A DNA stretch of 22,500 nucleotides from Prorocentrum cordatum (taxonomy: Eukaryota; Sar; Dinophyceae; Prorocentrales; Prorocentraceae): contig CAUYUJ010018327.1 in NCBI GenBank assembly GCA_963575745.1, positions 403,809 to 426,308 on the forward strand, given 5' to 3'. Made by a program: the position numbers and the translations under genes. The first letter of the stretch is position 1. The number at the start of each line of letters is the position of its first letter. Of the stretch, positions 8,750 to 19,500 are shown piece after piece. The notes beneath the pieces are model-generated. The model did not search any database. It had not been told where the DNA came from and worked only from the letters and a program-made list of their open reading frames with translations.

Positions 8750-11700
8750 CGCGCGGACGCGCGCTGGCGCGCGCGTGAGGAGTTCTGGATGGTCCACAAC
8801 AGAAAAGCTACCATGTAATTCCAAAAACTGAATTTGAAATTTCTGTGGCCCTTTAAGGAGGCCGACGGACGCACCGACTTTCCATTGTGGACAATACAGA
8901 AGTCACCACGCGCGCGCGCGTGAGGAGTTCTGTATTGTCCACAATAGAAAAGCCGCCATGTAAGTCCAAAAGCTGAATTTGAAATTTCTGTTGCCCTTTA
9001 AGGAGGCCGACGGAAATGTAGACTTTTCTATTGTGGACAATACAGAAGTCCCCACGCGCGCGCGTGCGCGCGTGAGGAGTTCTGTATTGTCCACAATAGA
9101 AAAGCCGCCATGTAATTTCAAAAACTGAATTTGAAATTTCTGTGGCCCTTTAAAGAGGCCGACGGGAATGCCGAATTTTCTATTGTGGACAATACAGAAG
9201 TCCCCACACGCGCGGGCGCGCGTGAGGAGTTCTGTCTTCTGCACAATAGAGAAGCCGCCCTGAAATTCCAAAAGCTGAATTTGGAATTTCCGTTGCCTTT
9301 TAAGGAGGCCGACGGAAATGCCAACTTTTCTATTGTGAACAATACAGAAGTCCCGATGCGCGCGCGTCCGCGCGCGCGCGCGCGTGAGGAGTTCTGTATT
9401 GTCCACATTAGAAAAGCCGCCATGTAATTCCAAAAACTGAATTTGAAATTTCTGTGGCCCTTTAAGCAGGCCGGCGGAAATGTCGACTTTTCTATTGTGA
9501 ACAGTACCGAAGTCCCCACGCGCGCGCGTGAGGAGTTCTGTATTGTCCACAATAGGGAAGCCGCCATGTAATTCCAAAAGCTGATTTTGAAATTTTTGTG
9601 GCCAGTTAAGGAGGCCGACGGAAATGTCGATTGTTCTGTTGTGAACAATACAGAAGTCCGCACGCGCGCGCGCGTGAGGAGTTCTGTGTTGTCCACAACA
9701 GAAAAGCCGCCATGTAATTCCAAAAACTGATTTTGAAATTTCTGTGGCCCGTTAAGGAGGCCGACGGAAATGTCGACTTTTCTAGTGTGGACAATACAGA
9801 AGTCCCCACGCGCGCGCGTGCGCGGACGCGCGCCAGTCCGCGCGCGCGCGCGCGAGGAGTTGTGTATTGTCCACAATAGAGAAGTCGCCATGTAATTCCA
9901 AAAACTGAATTTGAAATTTCTGTGGCCCTGAAGGTCGCCGACGGAAATGTCGACTTGTCTATTGTGGACACTACAGAAGTCCCCGCGCGCGCGGGCGCGC
10001 GCGGACGCGCGCGCGTCGCGCGCGCGCGCGTGAGGAGTTCTGTATTGTCCACAATAGAAAAGCCACTTTGTAATTCCAAAAACTGAATTTGAAATTTCTG
10101 TGGCCCTTTAAGGAGGCCGGCGGAAAAGCTGACTTTTCTATTGTGGACAATACAGAAATGCCCACACGCGCGCGTGAGGAGTGCTGTATTGTGCACAATA
10201 GAAAAGCCGCCACTTAATTCCAAAAACTGAATTTGAAATTTCTGTGGCCCTTTAAGGAGGCCGACGGAAATGTCGACTCTTTTATTGTGAACAATACAGA
10301 CGTCCCCACGCGCGCGCGCGCGCGCGTCAGCGCGCGCGTCAGCGCGCGCGCGCGCGTGAGGAGTTCTGTATTGTCCAGAATAAAAAAGTTGCCATGTAAT
10401 TCCAAAAACTGAACTTGAAATTTCTGTGGCCCTTTAAAGAGGCCGACGGAAATGTCTACTTTTCTATTGTGAACCAATACAGAAGTCCCCACGCGCGCGC
10501 GCGCGTCCGCGCGCGCGTCCGCGCGCGAGGATTTCTGTATTGTCCACAATAAAAAAGCCGCCATGTAATTCCAAAAACTGAATTTGAAATTTCTGTGGCC
10601 ATTTAAGGAGGTCAACGGAAATGTCGACTTTTGTGTTGTGAACCATACAGAAGTCCCCGCGCGCGCGCGTCCGCGCGCGCGCGTGAGGAGTTCTTTATTG
10701 TCCACAATAGAAAAGCCGCCATGTAATTCCAAAAACTGAATTTGAAATTTCTGTGGCCCGTTAAGGAGGCCGGCGGAAATGTCGACTTTTCTATTGTGAA
10801 TAGATAGTACAGAAGTCCCCACGCGCGCCCGCGCGTTCGCGTACGCGCGCGCGTCCGCGCGCGCGCGCGCGTGAGGAGTTCTGTATTGTCCACAATAGAA
10901 AAGCCGCAATGTCATTCCAAAAACTGAATTTGAAATTTCTGTGGCCCTTTAAGGCGGCCGACGGAAATCTCGACTTTTCGATTGTGAATCATACAGAAGT
11001 CCCCGCGCGCGCGCGCGTGAGGAGTTCTGTATTGTCCACAATAGAGAAGCCGCCATGTAATTCCAAAAACTGGGTTGGAAATTTCTGTGGCCCTTAAGGG
11101 GGCCGACGAAAATATAGACTTTTCCATTGTGGACAATACAAAAGGCCCCACGCGCGCGCGCGCGTGAGGAGTTCTGTATTGTCCACAATAGAAAAGCCGC
11201 CATGTAATCCAAAAGCTGAATTTGAAATTTCTGTGGCCCTTTAAGGAGGCCGACGGAAATGTCGACTTTTCTAGTGTGGACAATACAGAAGTCCCCACGC
11301 GCGCGCGCGTGAGGAGTTCTGTATTGTCAACAATAGAAAAGCCGCCATGTAATTCCAAAAACTCAATTTGAAATTTCTGTGGCCCGTTAAGGAGGCCGAC
11401 GGACATGTCTACTATTTTATTGTGGACGATACAGAAGTCCCCACGCGCGCGCGCGCGAGAAGTTCTGTATTGTCCACAATAGAAAAGCCGCCATGTAATT
11501 CCAAAAACTGAATTTGAAATTTTTGTGGCCCTTTGAGGAGGCCGACGGAAATGTCGACTTGTCTATTGTGGACAATACAGAAGTCCCCCGCGCGCGGGCG
11601 CGCGCGGACGCGCGCGCGTCCGCGCGCGCGCGCGTGAGGAGTTCTGTATTGTCCACAATAGAAAAGTTGCCATGTAATTCCAAAAACTGGATTCGAAATT

Positions 11701-12725
11701 TCTGTGGCCCTTTAAGGAGGCCGATGGAAATGCCGACTTGTCTATTGTGGACAATTCAGAAGTCCCCACGCGCGCGCGCGCGGACGCGCGCGCGTCCGCG
11801 CGCGCGCGTGAGGAGTTCCTTTTTGTGCACGATAGAGAAGCCGCCATTTAATTTTAAAAACCGAATTTGAAATTTCTGTTGCCCCTTAAGGAGGCAGACG
11901 AAAACGTCCACTTCTCTATTGTGAACCATACAGAGTCCCCACGCGCGCGCGTCAGCGCGCGCGTCAGCGCGCGCGCGCGCGTGAGGAGTTCTGTATTGTC
12001 CACAATGGAAAAGCCGCCATGTAATTCCAAAAACTGAGTTTGAAATTTCTGTGGGCCCTTTAAGGAGGCCGACGGAAACGCAGACTTTTTTATTGTGGGC
12101 AATACAGAAATCCCCGCGCGCGCGCGCGTCCGCGCGCGCGCGCGTGAGGAGTTCTGTATTGTCCCAAATACAAAAAACCTTCATGTAATTCCAAAAGCTG
12201 AATTTGAAATTTAAGGAGGCCGACGGACATGTCGACTTTTTCTATTGTGAACCATACATAAGTCGCCGCGCGCGCGGACGCGCGCGCGTCCGTTCGCGCG
12301 CGCGCGTGAGGAGTTCTGTATTGTCCACAATAGAAAAGCCGCCCTGTAATTCCAAAAACTGAATTTGAAATTTCTGTGGGTCTTGAAAACGGAGGCCGAC
12401 GGAAATGTCTACTTTTCTATCGTGAATAATACAGAAGTCCCCACGCGCGCGCGCGTGAGTTCTGTATTGTCCACAATAGAGAAGCCGCCATGTAATTCCA
12501 AAAACTGAATTTGAAATTTCTGTGGCCCTTTAAGGAGGCCGACGGAAATGTCGACTTGTCTATTGTGAACAATACAAAGTCCCCACGCGCGCGCGCGCGC
12601 GCGCGCGCCTGAGGAGTTCTGTATTGTCCACAATAGAGAAGCCGCCATGTAATTCCAAAAACTGAATTTGAAATTTCTGTGGGCCCGTTTAAGGAGGCCG
12701 ACGCCACTAATGCGACCACTAGTGT
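8750..12725. repeat. Palindromic satellite array 1, 25 units of about 160 bp
   Basis: Each unit has a left arm TTCTGTATTGTCCACAATAG(AAAAG), a core of about 70 bp with CCATGTAATTCCAAAAACTG and GGCCCTTTAAGGAGGCCGAC, and a right arm that is the reverse complement of the left. Units are joined by GTCCCCACGCG...CGCGTGAGGAG linkers of 20-60 bp made almost only of alternating CG, some with GGACGCGCGCGCGTCC palindromes and some with GTCAGCGCGCGCGTCAGC. Right arms lie near 8882, 9029, 9181, 9328, 9491 and so on to 12561; a 25th, decayed one is at about 12721. Long minus-strand open frames here are by-products of the repeat. Confidence 0.9.
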
Positions 12726-13217
12726 GAACAATCAGAGGAACCAGAGGGGGTCCCCCACGCGTTGGCCCTCGTTTGCGGCCGTCGCGTCCGCGCCCAGGTT
12801 CTCTGGTCTTTCTGCCATGGCGGACAGGTCGTCTCCGCGCAGAGGGGGGTCTCTGCGCGGTCCTCGCCCTTGCGGCCGTCCGCGTCCGCGCCCATGTTCT
12901 CTGGTCTCCTGCCATGGAGTCAGGTCGCTCTCCCGCGGGAGGGTGGTCTGCGCGTCCTCTCGTTTGCGCCGTCCGCGTCCGCGCCCATGTTCTCTGGTCT
13001 TCTGCCATGGCGAGAGGTCGCTTTCCCGTGGGAGGGTGGTCTGCGCGTCCTCTCGTTTGCGCCGTCCGCGTCCGCGCCATGCATTCTCGGTCTTTCTTTG
13101 CATGGCGGACAGGTCGCTCGCCCGCGCGAGAGGGTGGTCTGCGCGTCCTCTCGTTTGCGCCGTCCGCGTCCGCGCCCATGTTCTCTGGTCTTCTGCCATG
13201 GCGACAGGTCGCGTGAC
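12726..13217. repeat. 93-bp tandem repeat, five copies (element copy 1)
   Basis: Anchors of the form CCCATGTTCTCTGGTCTTCT occur at about 12795, 12893, 12986, 13078 and 13177. Each unit contains TCTCCCGCGGGAGGGTGG, CTGCGCGTCCTCTCGTTTGC and GCCGTCCGCGTCCGCGCCC, with a CTCCCGCGGGAG palindrome. 93 is a multiple of three, and several frames on both strands stay open as 31-residue repeats. Confidence 0.85.
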
Positions 13218-13472
13218 CGCCCCCAGAGGGAGGTGGGCGCGCGCGGCGCATCATGATTTACTTTTCTGCGCGAGTGGGCGGCGCGGCGTCGGACACCCCT
13301 GGTGCCACCTGTCCGACGTAGGCCCCCCGTCGCGGGGGCGCGGGTCGGCCGCGGGTGACCGCGGTCGCGGCCCCGAGAGGGTACCCTTGTGTCCTGTGGT
13401 TCTGGGAGGTCATGTAGCCGCCGGAAGAGTATTGTGTCCTGTCGCGTGTCCTGGGCAATGGACTCTGCCTGT
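13218..13472. repeat. Right tail of the 5.3-kb element, copy 1
   Basis: This is closely similar to 20931-21184. It contains hairpin-forming words: GTCGGACA facing TGTCCGAC (about 13289-13317), CCCCCGTCGCGGGGG, and GGTGACCGCGGTCGCGG. GAGAGGGTACCCTTGTGTCC and two further TGTCCTG words lie in the last 100 bp before the terminal inverted repeat, echoing the words of the left block. Confidence 0.75.
13457..13472 (-). repeat. Right terminal inverted repeat, copy 1
   Basis: AATGGACTCTGCCTGT, the inverted partner of 8138-8153. Similarity between the two element copies stops exactly after this word. Confidence 0.6.
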
Positions 13473-13570
13473 GCGTCAAACTCCAGCCCCGCGCCTTTCC
13501 TCTCCCCCTCCCCCTCTCCCGCCCCCCCCCCCTCCGCCCCTCCCCCAACCCGTCCCCCGCCCGTCTAATA
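13473..13570. other. C/T-rich tract next to the element end
   Basis: CCTTTCCTCTCCCCCTCCCC-type pyrimidine sequence runs from about 13490 to 13563. It differs from the GATTTTTGCAAAG repeats that border copy 2. Confidence 0.6.
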
Positions 13571-14537
13571 TGGGCGGGCAGGAGGAGAATTGAGCGCGGC
13601 AGAGCAAGGCAGAGTCGGGGGCAAAGGATGGGGAGTCATAGGTCACGAGATAGCGCGCCGTGCCAACGTGGGATGATCTGTGGGCGCATGCAGTATGAGG
13701 TGCAGGTATCTGAGTTCCACTCGCCCACGTTTTGCGATCCCACGGGTGCCCTCGAGCACGCGCCTCTGCCATCCTGGCCGTGCGCGTGCGATCTCCAGTG
13801 TTGGGCCACCCTCTGGGAGGGCAGCCCTTGGCCTCTTCGCGCACGCCCTGGCCCATGTTGGGGCATCGCGCGCGCGCCCGCAGAACGGGGCGCCCCGTGT
13901 GCCCAGGCATTCCGCGGCCGCGCAGCCTGGCACTTGCGGCGGTATCCTACTCGTGGCGGGGGAAAAAGAGGGGGGAGGCTCTGTCCGTCGGGGCCGCTGG
14001 TGGCGTTCAGCGTTAAGCGGCACTCGGCCACCGGCAACGAGGGGCGCCGTGTCCGAATGCGTTTTTGGCGCATTTGCCCATGTCTTCGAGGGGGGGGGGG
14101 GGGCGGGGGGGTTAGGTCGCCCGTGCGCCGACAGGTGGCGTCCACCCGAGAATGCGACAGTGGAGCGCTCGGTGGCACAGGGCAGCGCATCGCGGCTGCG
14201 CGAGCGTTGCGCTGCGGCTGGGGCGCTGGGCCCGCCCGCCAAAGTTTCGCAGGGGGGGCGGCGTTCCTCGATCGAAGATGCGAGCGAGCAAGGTGCGTCG
14301 CGGCGGAGAGTATCGCAGGGGCGTCGTCATGAGCGTTCTGTCCACCTACGTCGCCCGAGCACCTCGGGCCGCGCGCCTGCCGCGTGCATCCCGCCAGCGG
14401 TTGGCGAGGGGGGAGGGGGGGGGGGGGGGGCTGGTCGGGCGCCCGCGCCGCATGCGCCGCCGCAGCCATCAGCGCCGCCAGATGACGACGAAGCGCGCCG
14501 CAGCGCATGGCGCGCCTCGACGCCGCGCGACCGCGCG
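13571..14537. other. Unassigned GC-rich stretch
   Basis: Overlapping open frames of 70-320 codons occur on both strands, as expected at this GC content, and none has a domain I recognise. Two G homopolymers (about 14090-14110 and 14408-14430) interrupt it. No RNA gene was noticed. Confidence 0.35.
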
Positions 14538-14587
14538 CGACGGCGCACGACGGCGTACGACGGTGTACGACGGCGTACGACGGAACG
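14538..14587. repeat. 10-bp tandem repeat CGACGGCGTA
   Basis: Units start at 14538, 14548, 14558, 14568 and 14578 with one or two changes each (CGACGGCGCA, CGACGGTGTA); the last is degraded. Confidence 0.85.
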
Positions 14588-14875
14588 AATTCAAGCAAAA
14601 TTTTGCTTAAATTTGCTTGAATTTTGCTTTAATTTTGCTTGAATTTTACTTGGGGAAGCATTTTTCTGAAAAAATGCTTTCCGATAGTAGAATTTTGAAA
14701 ATTTGCTTGAATTTTACTTTGCAAGCACAAATTTGCTTGAATTTTGCTTGGCAAGCAAAATTTTGCTTGAATTTTGCTTGGCAAGCAAAATTTTGCTTGA
14801 ATTTTGCTTGGCAAGCAAAATTTTGCTTGAATTTTGCTTGGCAAGCAAAATTTTGCTTGAATTTTGCTTGGCGCG
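14588..14875. repeat. AT-rich array of 30-bp units built on CAAGCAAAATTTTGCTTG
   Basis: The 18-bp perfect palindrome lies at 14752-14769, 14782-14799, 14812-14829 and 14842-14859, a strict 30-bp period. Related but irregular TTTGCTTGAATTTTGCTT words fill 14588-14750. The array contrasts sharply in AT content with its GC-rich surroundings. Confidence 0.9.
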
Positions 14876-14919
14876 GCCCACTAAGCAAACTTCGAAGCAC
14901 ATTTTGCTTGGTCGGCTGC

Positions 14920-15600
14920 GCCAAGCATCGATGGCGGTCGTGGTCTTATGTGGCCACTACCGCCATCGATGCGAACGGATAGCTAGTGGAAGGGGCGTAG
15001 CAACAACAAATGCTTGGATATTACTTGGGCAGCGCAAAGCAAATTTTAAGCAAATTTCTAGCAAAATTTTGCTACGCGAAGCAAAATTTAAGCAAATTTC
15101 TAGCAAAATTTTGCTACGCGAAGCAAAATTTAAGCAAATTTCTAGCAAAATTCTGTTTCGCGCCTTCCACATCTTACCCGCTCACATCGACTGCGGTCGT
15201 GGTCCTATATGACCACTACCGCCATCACTGCGCACGGAAAACGTAGTGGAAGGGGCGTCGCAACACTTTGCGTTTCACTTGGGGGGGGGGGGAAGTGTGG
15301 CAGCGCCAAGCAAATTTTAAGCAAATTTCTAGCAAAATTTTGCTACGCGAAGCAAAATTTAAGCAAATTTCTAGCAAAATTTTGCTTCGCCCCTTCCACA
15401 TCTTACTCGTTCACAGCGATGGCGGTCGCATCTTAGTTGCGCGGGGGGACGGGGGTGGCAGCGCCAAGCAACATTTAAGCAAATTTCTAGCAAAATTTTG
15501 CTACGCGAAGCAAAATTTAAGCAAATTTCTAGCAAAATTTTGCTACGCGAAGCAAAATTTAAGCAAATTTCTAGCAAAATTCTGCTACGCCAAGCAAACA
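14920..15600. repeat. Higher-order repeat: hairpin segment plus 42-bp AAGCAAAATTTAAGC array, three rounds
   Basis: A hairpin segment with GGCGGTCGTGGTC facing GCCACTACCGCC occurs from about 14929, in similar form from about 15188, and decayed from about 15417. Each is followed by a block of 42-bp units (CGAAGCAAAATTTAAGC ... TCTAGCAAAATTTTGCTACG) at about 15041-15165, 15305-15390 and 15465-15600. CTTCCACATCTTAC precedes the second and third hairpins, and GTGGAAGGGGCGT follows the first and second. Confidence 0.75.
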
Positions 15601-15644
15601 AGCAAGTCGTCTAGCAAGCTGTTTCTACGAATTGCGATTCGAAC

Positions 15645-15948
15645 GCGCCCAATATTTTGCAAAGCACCCCCTCCTTTTGTTTTGTTCGCAAAGGCCACCC
15701 CCCTTCCCCCGTCCTCCCGATTTCTGCGAAAGTCCTCACCCCACCTCCCCATGCCGATTTGTGCAAGGTCCCCCTCGCCCCCCGCCCCCGTCCTTCTGAT
15801 TTTTGCAAAAGCCCCCCACCCCCCTTCCCCCCCGTCCTTCCGATTTTTGCAAAGCCCCTCCTCCCCCGTCCTTCCGATTTCTGCAAAGCCCCCCCACCCC
15901 CTTATTCCGATTTGTGACTCCCGATCTTTGCAAAGTCCCCCCCCCCGT
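15645..15948. repeat. C-rich repeat of GATTTTTGCAAAGCCCCC units, left of element copy 2
   Basis: About eight irregular units of 30-45 bp share CCCCCGTCCTTCCGATTTTT, TGCAAAG and a C-run. The array stops at the left end of element copy 2 and the same family resumes at its right end (21185). Confidence 0.8.
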
Positions 15949-15951
15949 GCC

Positions 15952-16559
15952 GTCGGAGTCCATTAGCAGGTCGGGCCTGCCAAATCAAGGGTGCTCTCGT
16001 GTCCTGTGCGTCGCGCTTCGTGTCCTCTGCATTCCCCGGGCAAGGGAACCCTTGTGTCCTGTGCTTTCCGCGGGCGTCGGCGGCTTGGCCCGCGGCGTTC
16101 TGGGCGCGTCGCGCCTCGGGGAGGTCGCGGCCCTGGTCACGGGTACCCTTGTGTCCTGGCACATCTGGGGGTTCGGTTCGCTTCGATGTAAGATTGTGGT
16201 TTTAGCGCCGCGCCGCCGGCGCCGCGGCGAAGGGCATGCTCTGCGATGTCCTCTGAGCGCGGCCGCGCCGCCAGTGAACCAACGACGCGTTCTCTCGAGG
16301 TCGCCCCCGCGCAGCAGGGTACTCCTGTGTCCGGTACTTGCCCAGCCCTGCAAGTTCGTTCATCGTCGCGTTCGGGCAGGTCGCGGGGCGCGCAAAGGGC
16401 ACCCTGCCGTCCTGCGCATTGGCTTCACTTCGGCGGGCTCCTGGGAACAGCAGTGGAGGCGCGCTTTTGGCGGAGTCACGCGGGCGCTCAGCCTGAGCCT
16501 CATAGAGCGCTCTGTATTGTTCCGAATAGAAAAGACGCCGTGTTGGCTTGCAAACTAGA
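15952..16559 (+). repeat. Left block of the 5.3-kb element, copy 2
   Basis: Collinear with 8141-8748 without gaps. It keeps the open frame ending in TAG (16556-16558) and the GTGTCCTGTG words. One of the palindromes seen in copy 1 is changed here (CACGGGTACCCTTG at about 16138), and GGGTGCCC of copy 1 reads GGGAACCC. Confidence 0.7.
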
Positions 16560-19500
16560 GCGCGCGCGCGCGCGGACGCGCGCTGGCGCGCGCGCGAGGA
16601 GTTCTGTATGGTCCACAACAGAAAAGCTGCCATGTAATTCCAAAAACTGAATTTGAAATTTCTGTGGCCCTTTAAGAAGGCCGACGGACGCGCCGACTTT
16701 TCCATTGTGGACAATACAGAAGTCCCCACGCGCGCGGGCGCGTGCGGACGCGCGCGCGTCCGCGCGCGCGCGCGTGAGGAGTTTTGTATTGTCCACAATA
16801 GAAAAGCCGCCATGTAATTCCAAAAAACTGAGTTTGAATTTTCTGTGGCCCTTTAAGGAGGCCGAGGGAAATGTCGACTTGTCTATTGTAGACAATACAG
16901 AGGTCCCCACGCGCGCGCGCGCGTGAGGAGTTCTGTATTGTCAACAATAGAAAAGCCGCCATGTAATTCCAAAAACTGAATTTGAAATTTCTGTGGCCCT
17001 TCTAATGAGGCCGACGGAAATGTAGATTTTTCTTATGTGGACAATACAGCAATCCCCACGCGCGCGCGCGCGCGTGAGGAGTTCTGCATTGTCGGCAATA
17101 AAAAAGCCGCCATGTAAATCCAAAAACTGAATTTGAAATTTCTGTGGCCCTTAAGGGGGCCGACGGAAATGCCGACTTTTCTATTGTGAACAATGCATGC
17201 GCCCCCACGCGCGCGCGCGCGTGAGGAGTTCTGTATTGTCCGCAATAGAAAAGCCGCCATGTCATTTCCAAAACTGAATTTGAAATTTCTTGGGGCTTTT
17301 AAGGAGGCCGACGGGAATGTAGACTTCTCAATTGTGAATAATACCGAAGTCCCCAAGCGCAAGCGCGCGCGGACGCGCGCGCGTCCGCGCGCGCGCGCGT
17401 GAGGAGTTCTGTATTGTCCAATGGAAAAGCCGCCATGCAATTCCAAACGCTGAATTTGAAATTTGTGTGGCCCTGCAAGGAGGCCGACGGAAATGTCGAC
17501 TTTTCTTTTGTGAACAATACAGAAAGTCCGCACGCGCGCGCGCGTGAGAAGCTCTGTATTGTCCACAATAGAAAAGCAGCCATGTAATTCCAAAAACTGA
17601 ATTTGAAATTTCTGTTGCCCGTTAAGGAGGCCGACGGAAATGTCGATTTCTTTATTGTGGACACTACAGAAGTCCCAACGCGCGCGCGTGCGCGCGCGCG
17701 TGAGGAGTTCTGTATTGTCCAACAGAAAAGCCGCCATGCAATTCCAAACACTGAATGTGAAATTTTTGTGGCCCTCTAAGGAGGCCGACGGAAATGTCGA
17801 CTTTTCTATTGTGGACAATGCAGAAGTCCCCGCGCGCGCGGGCGCGGGCGGACGCGCGCGCGTCCGCGCGCGCGAGCGTGAGGAGTTCTTCTGTATTGTC
17901 CACAATAGAAAAGCAAACTTGTAATTCCAAAAACTGTATTTGAAATTTCCGTGGCCCTTTAAGGAGGCCAACGGAAATGTCGATTTTTCTATTGTGGGCA
18001 GTACAGAAGTCCCCACGCGCGCGCGCGCGCGCGTGAGGAGTTCTGTATTGTGCACAATAGAAAAGCCGCCACTTAATTCCAAAAACTGAATGTGAAATTT
18101 CTGTGGTCTTTTCAAGATGCCAACGAAAATTTCGACTTCTCTATTCTGAACACTACAGAAGTCCCCACGCGCGCGCGCGCGTCAGCGCGCGCGTCAGCGC
18201 GCGCGCGCGCGTGAGGAGTTCTGTATCGTCAACAATAGAGAAGCCGCCATGTAATTCCAAAAACTGAATTTGAAATTCCTGTGGGCCTTTAAGGAGGCCG
18301 ACGGAAATGTCGATTTTTCTATTGTGGACAATACAGAAGTCCCCACGCGCGCGCGTGAGGAGTTCTGTATTGTACACAATAGAAAAGCCGCCATGTAATT
18401 CCAAAAACTGAATTTGAGATTTCTGTGGCCATTTAAGGAGGCCGACGGACATGCCGACTTTTCTATTGTGAACCATGCGGAAGTCACCGCGCGCGCGTGA
18501 GGAGTTCTGTATTGTCCACAATAGAGAAGCCGCCATGTAATTCCAAACATTGAATTTGAGAATTTTCTGTGGGCCTTTAAGGGGGCCGACGGAAATGCCG
18601 ACTTTTCTATTGTGAATAATACAGAAGTCCGCGCGCGCGCGTGAGGAGTTCTGTATTGTCCACAGTAGGAAAGCCGCCATGTATTTCCAAAAACTGAAAT
18701 TGAAAGTTCTGTGGCCCTTTAAGGAGGTCGTCGGACATGTCGACTTTTCTTTTGTGAACCATACAGAAGTCCCCGCGCGCGCGTGAGGACTTCTGTATTG
18801 TCCACAATAGAGAAGCCGCCATGTAATTCCAAAAACTGAATTTGAAAATGTAGATTTTTCGATTGTGAACAATACAGCACTCCCCATGCGCGCGCGCGCG
18901 TGAGGAGTTCTGTATAGTCCCTAGTAGAAAAGCCGCCATGTATTTCCAACATCTGAATTTGAAATTTCTGTGGCTCTTTGATGAGGCCGACGGACATGTC
19001 GATTTTTGTATTGCGGACAATGCAGAAGTCCCCACGCGCGCGCGCGGACGCGCGCGCGTCCACGCGCACGCGCGCGCGTGGAGTTCTGTATTGTCCACAA
19101 TAGAAAAGCAAACTTGTAATTCCAAAAAGAAGCTGAATTTGAAATTTCTGTGGCCCGTTAAGGAGGCCGACGGAAACGTGGACTTTTCTATTCTGGACAA
19201 TACAGAAGTCCCCACGCGCGCGCGCGTGTGAGGAGTTCTGTACTGTTAACAATAGAAAAGCCGCCATGTAATTCGAAAAACTGAATTTGAAGTTTCTGTT
19301 GCCTTTTGAGAAGGCCGACGGAAATGTCGTCTTTTCTATTGTGGACAATACAGAAGTCCCCGCGCGCGCGGGCGCGTGAGGAGTTCTGTATTGCCCACAA
19401 CAGAGAAACAATTTTGTAATTGTAAAAACTGAATTTGAAATTTCTGTGGGCTTGTAAGGAGGCCGACGGAAATGTCGACATTTCTATTGTGGACAATACA

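Larger units (their letters stand above)
8138..13472. mobile_element. Composite 5.3-kb repeat element, copy 1, with terminal inverted repeats
   Basis: Copy 1 of an element that recurs at 15949-21184. Similarity to copy 2 starts at 8141 and ends at 13472 and drops sharply outside. The ends are inverted: ACAGTCGGAGTCCATT at 8138-8153 and AATGGACTCTGCCTGT at 13457-13472, matching at 14 of 16 positions. Order inside: left block (to 8748), palindromic satellite of 25 units (to about 12725), five 93-bp repeats and a right tail. No transposase-like frame is visible, so if mobile it would be moved by another element's enzyme. I see no target-site duplication. Alternative: a segmental duplication whose spacer has since diverged, though the flanks of the two copies are unrelated. 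Confidence 0.7.

Noticed and set aside
8903-10915. Long minus-strand open frames in satellite array 1 (up to about 257 codons), with FSIVDNTELLTRAR-like repeats
   Set aside because: The unit has few stop codons in two minus-strand frames, and linker lengths vary without regard to three, so the frame drifts from unit to unit. Different frames of the same unit are open in different places, which argues against coding.
13571-14598. Overlapping open frames of 200-320 codons on both strands
   Set aside because: At this GC content stop codons are rare. None shows a motif, and opposite-strand frames are equally long.
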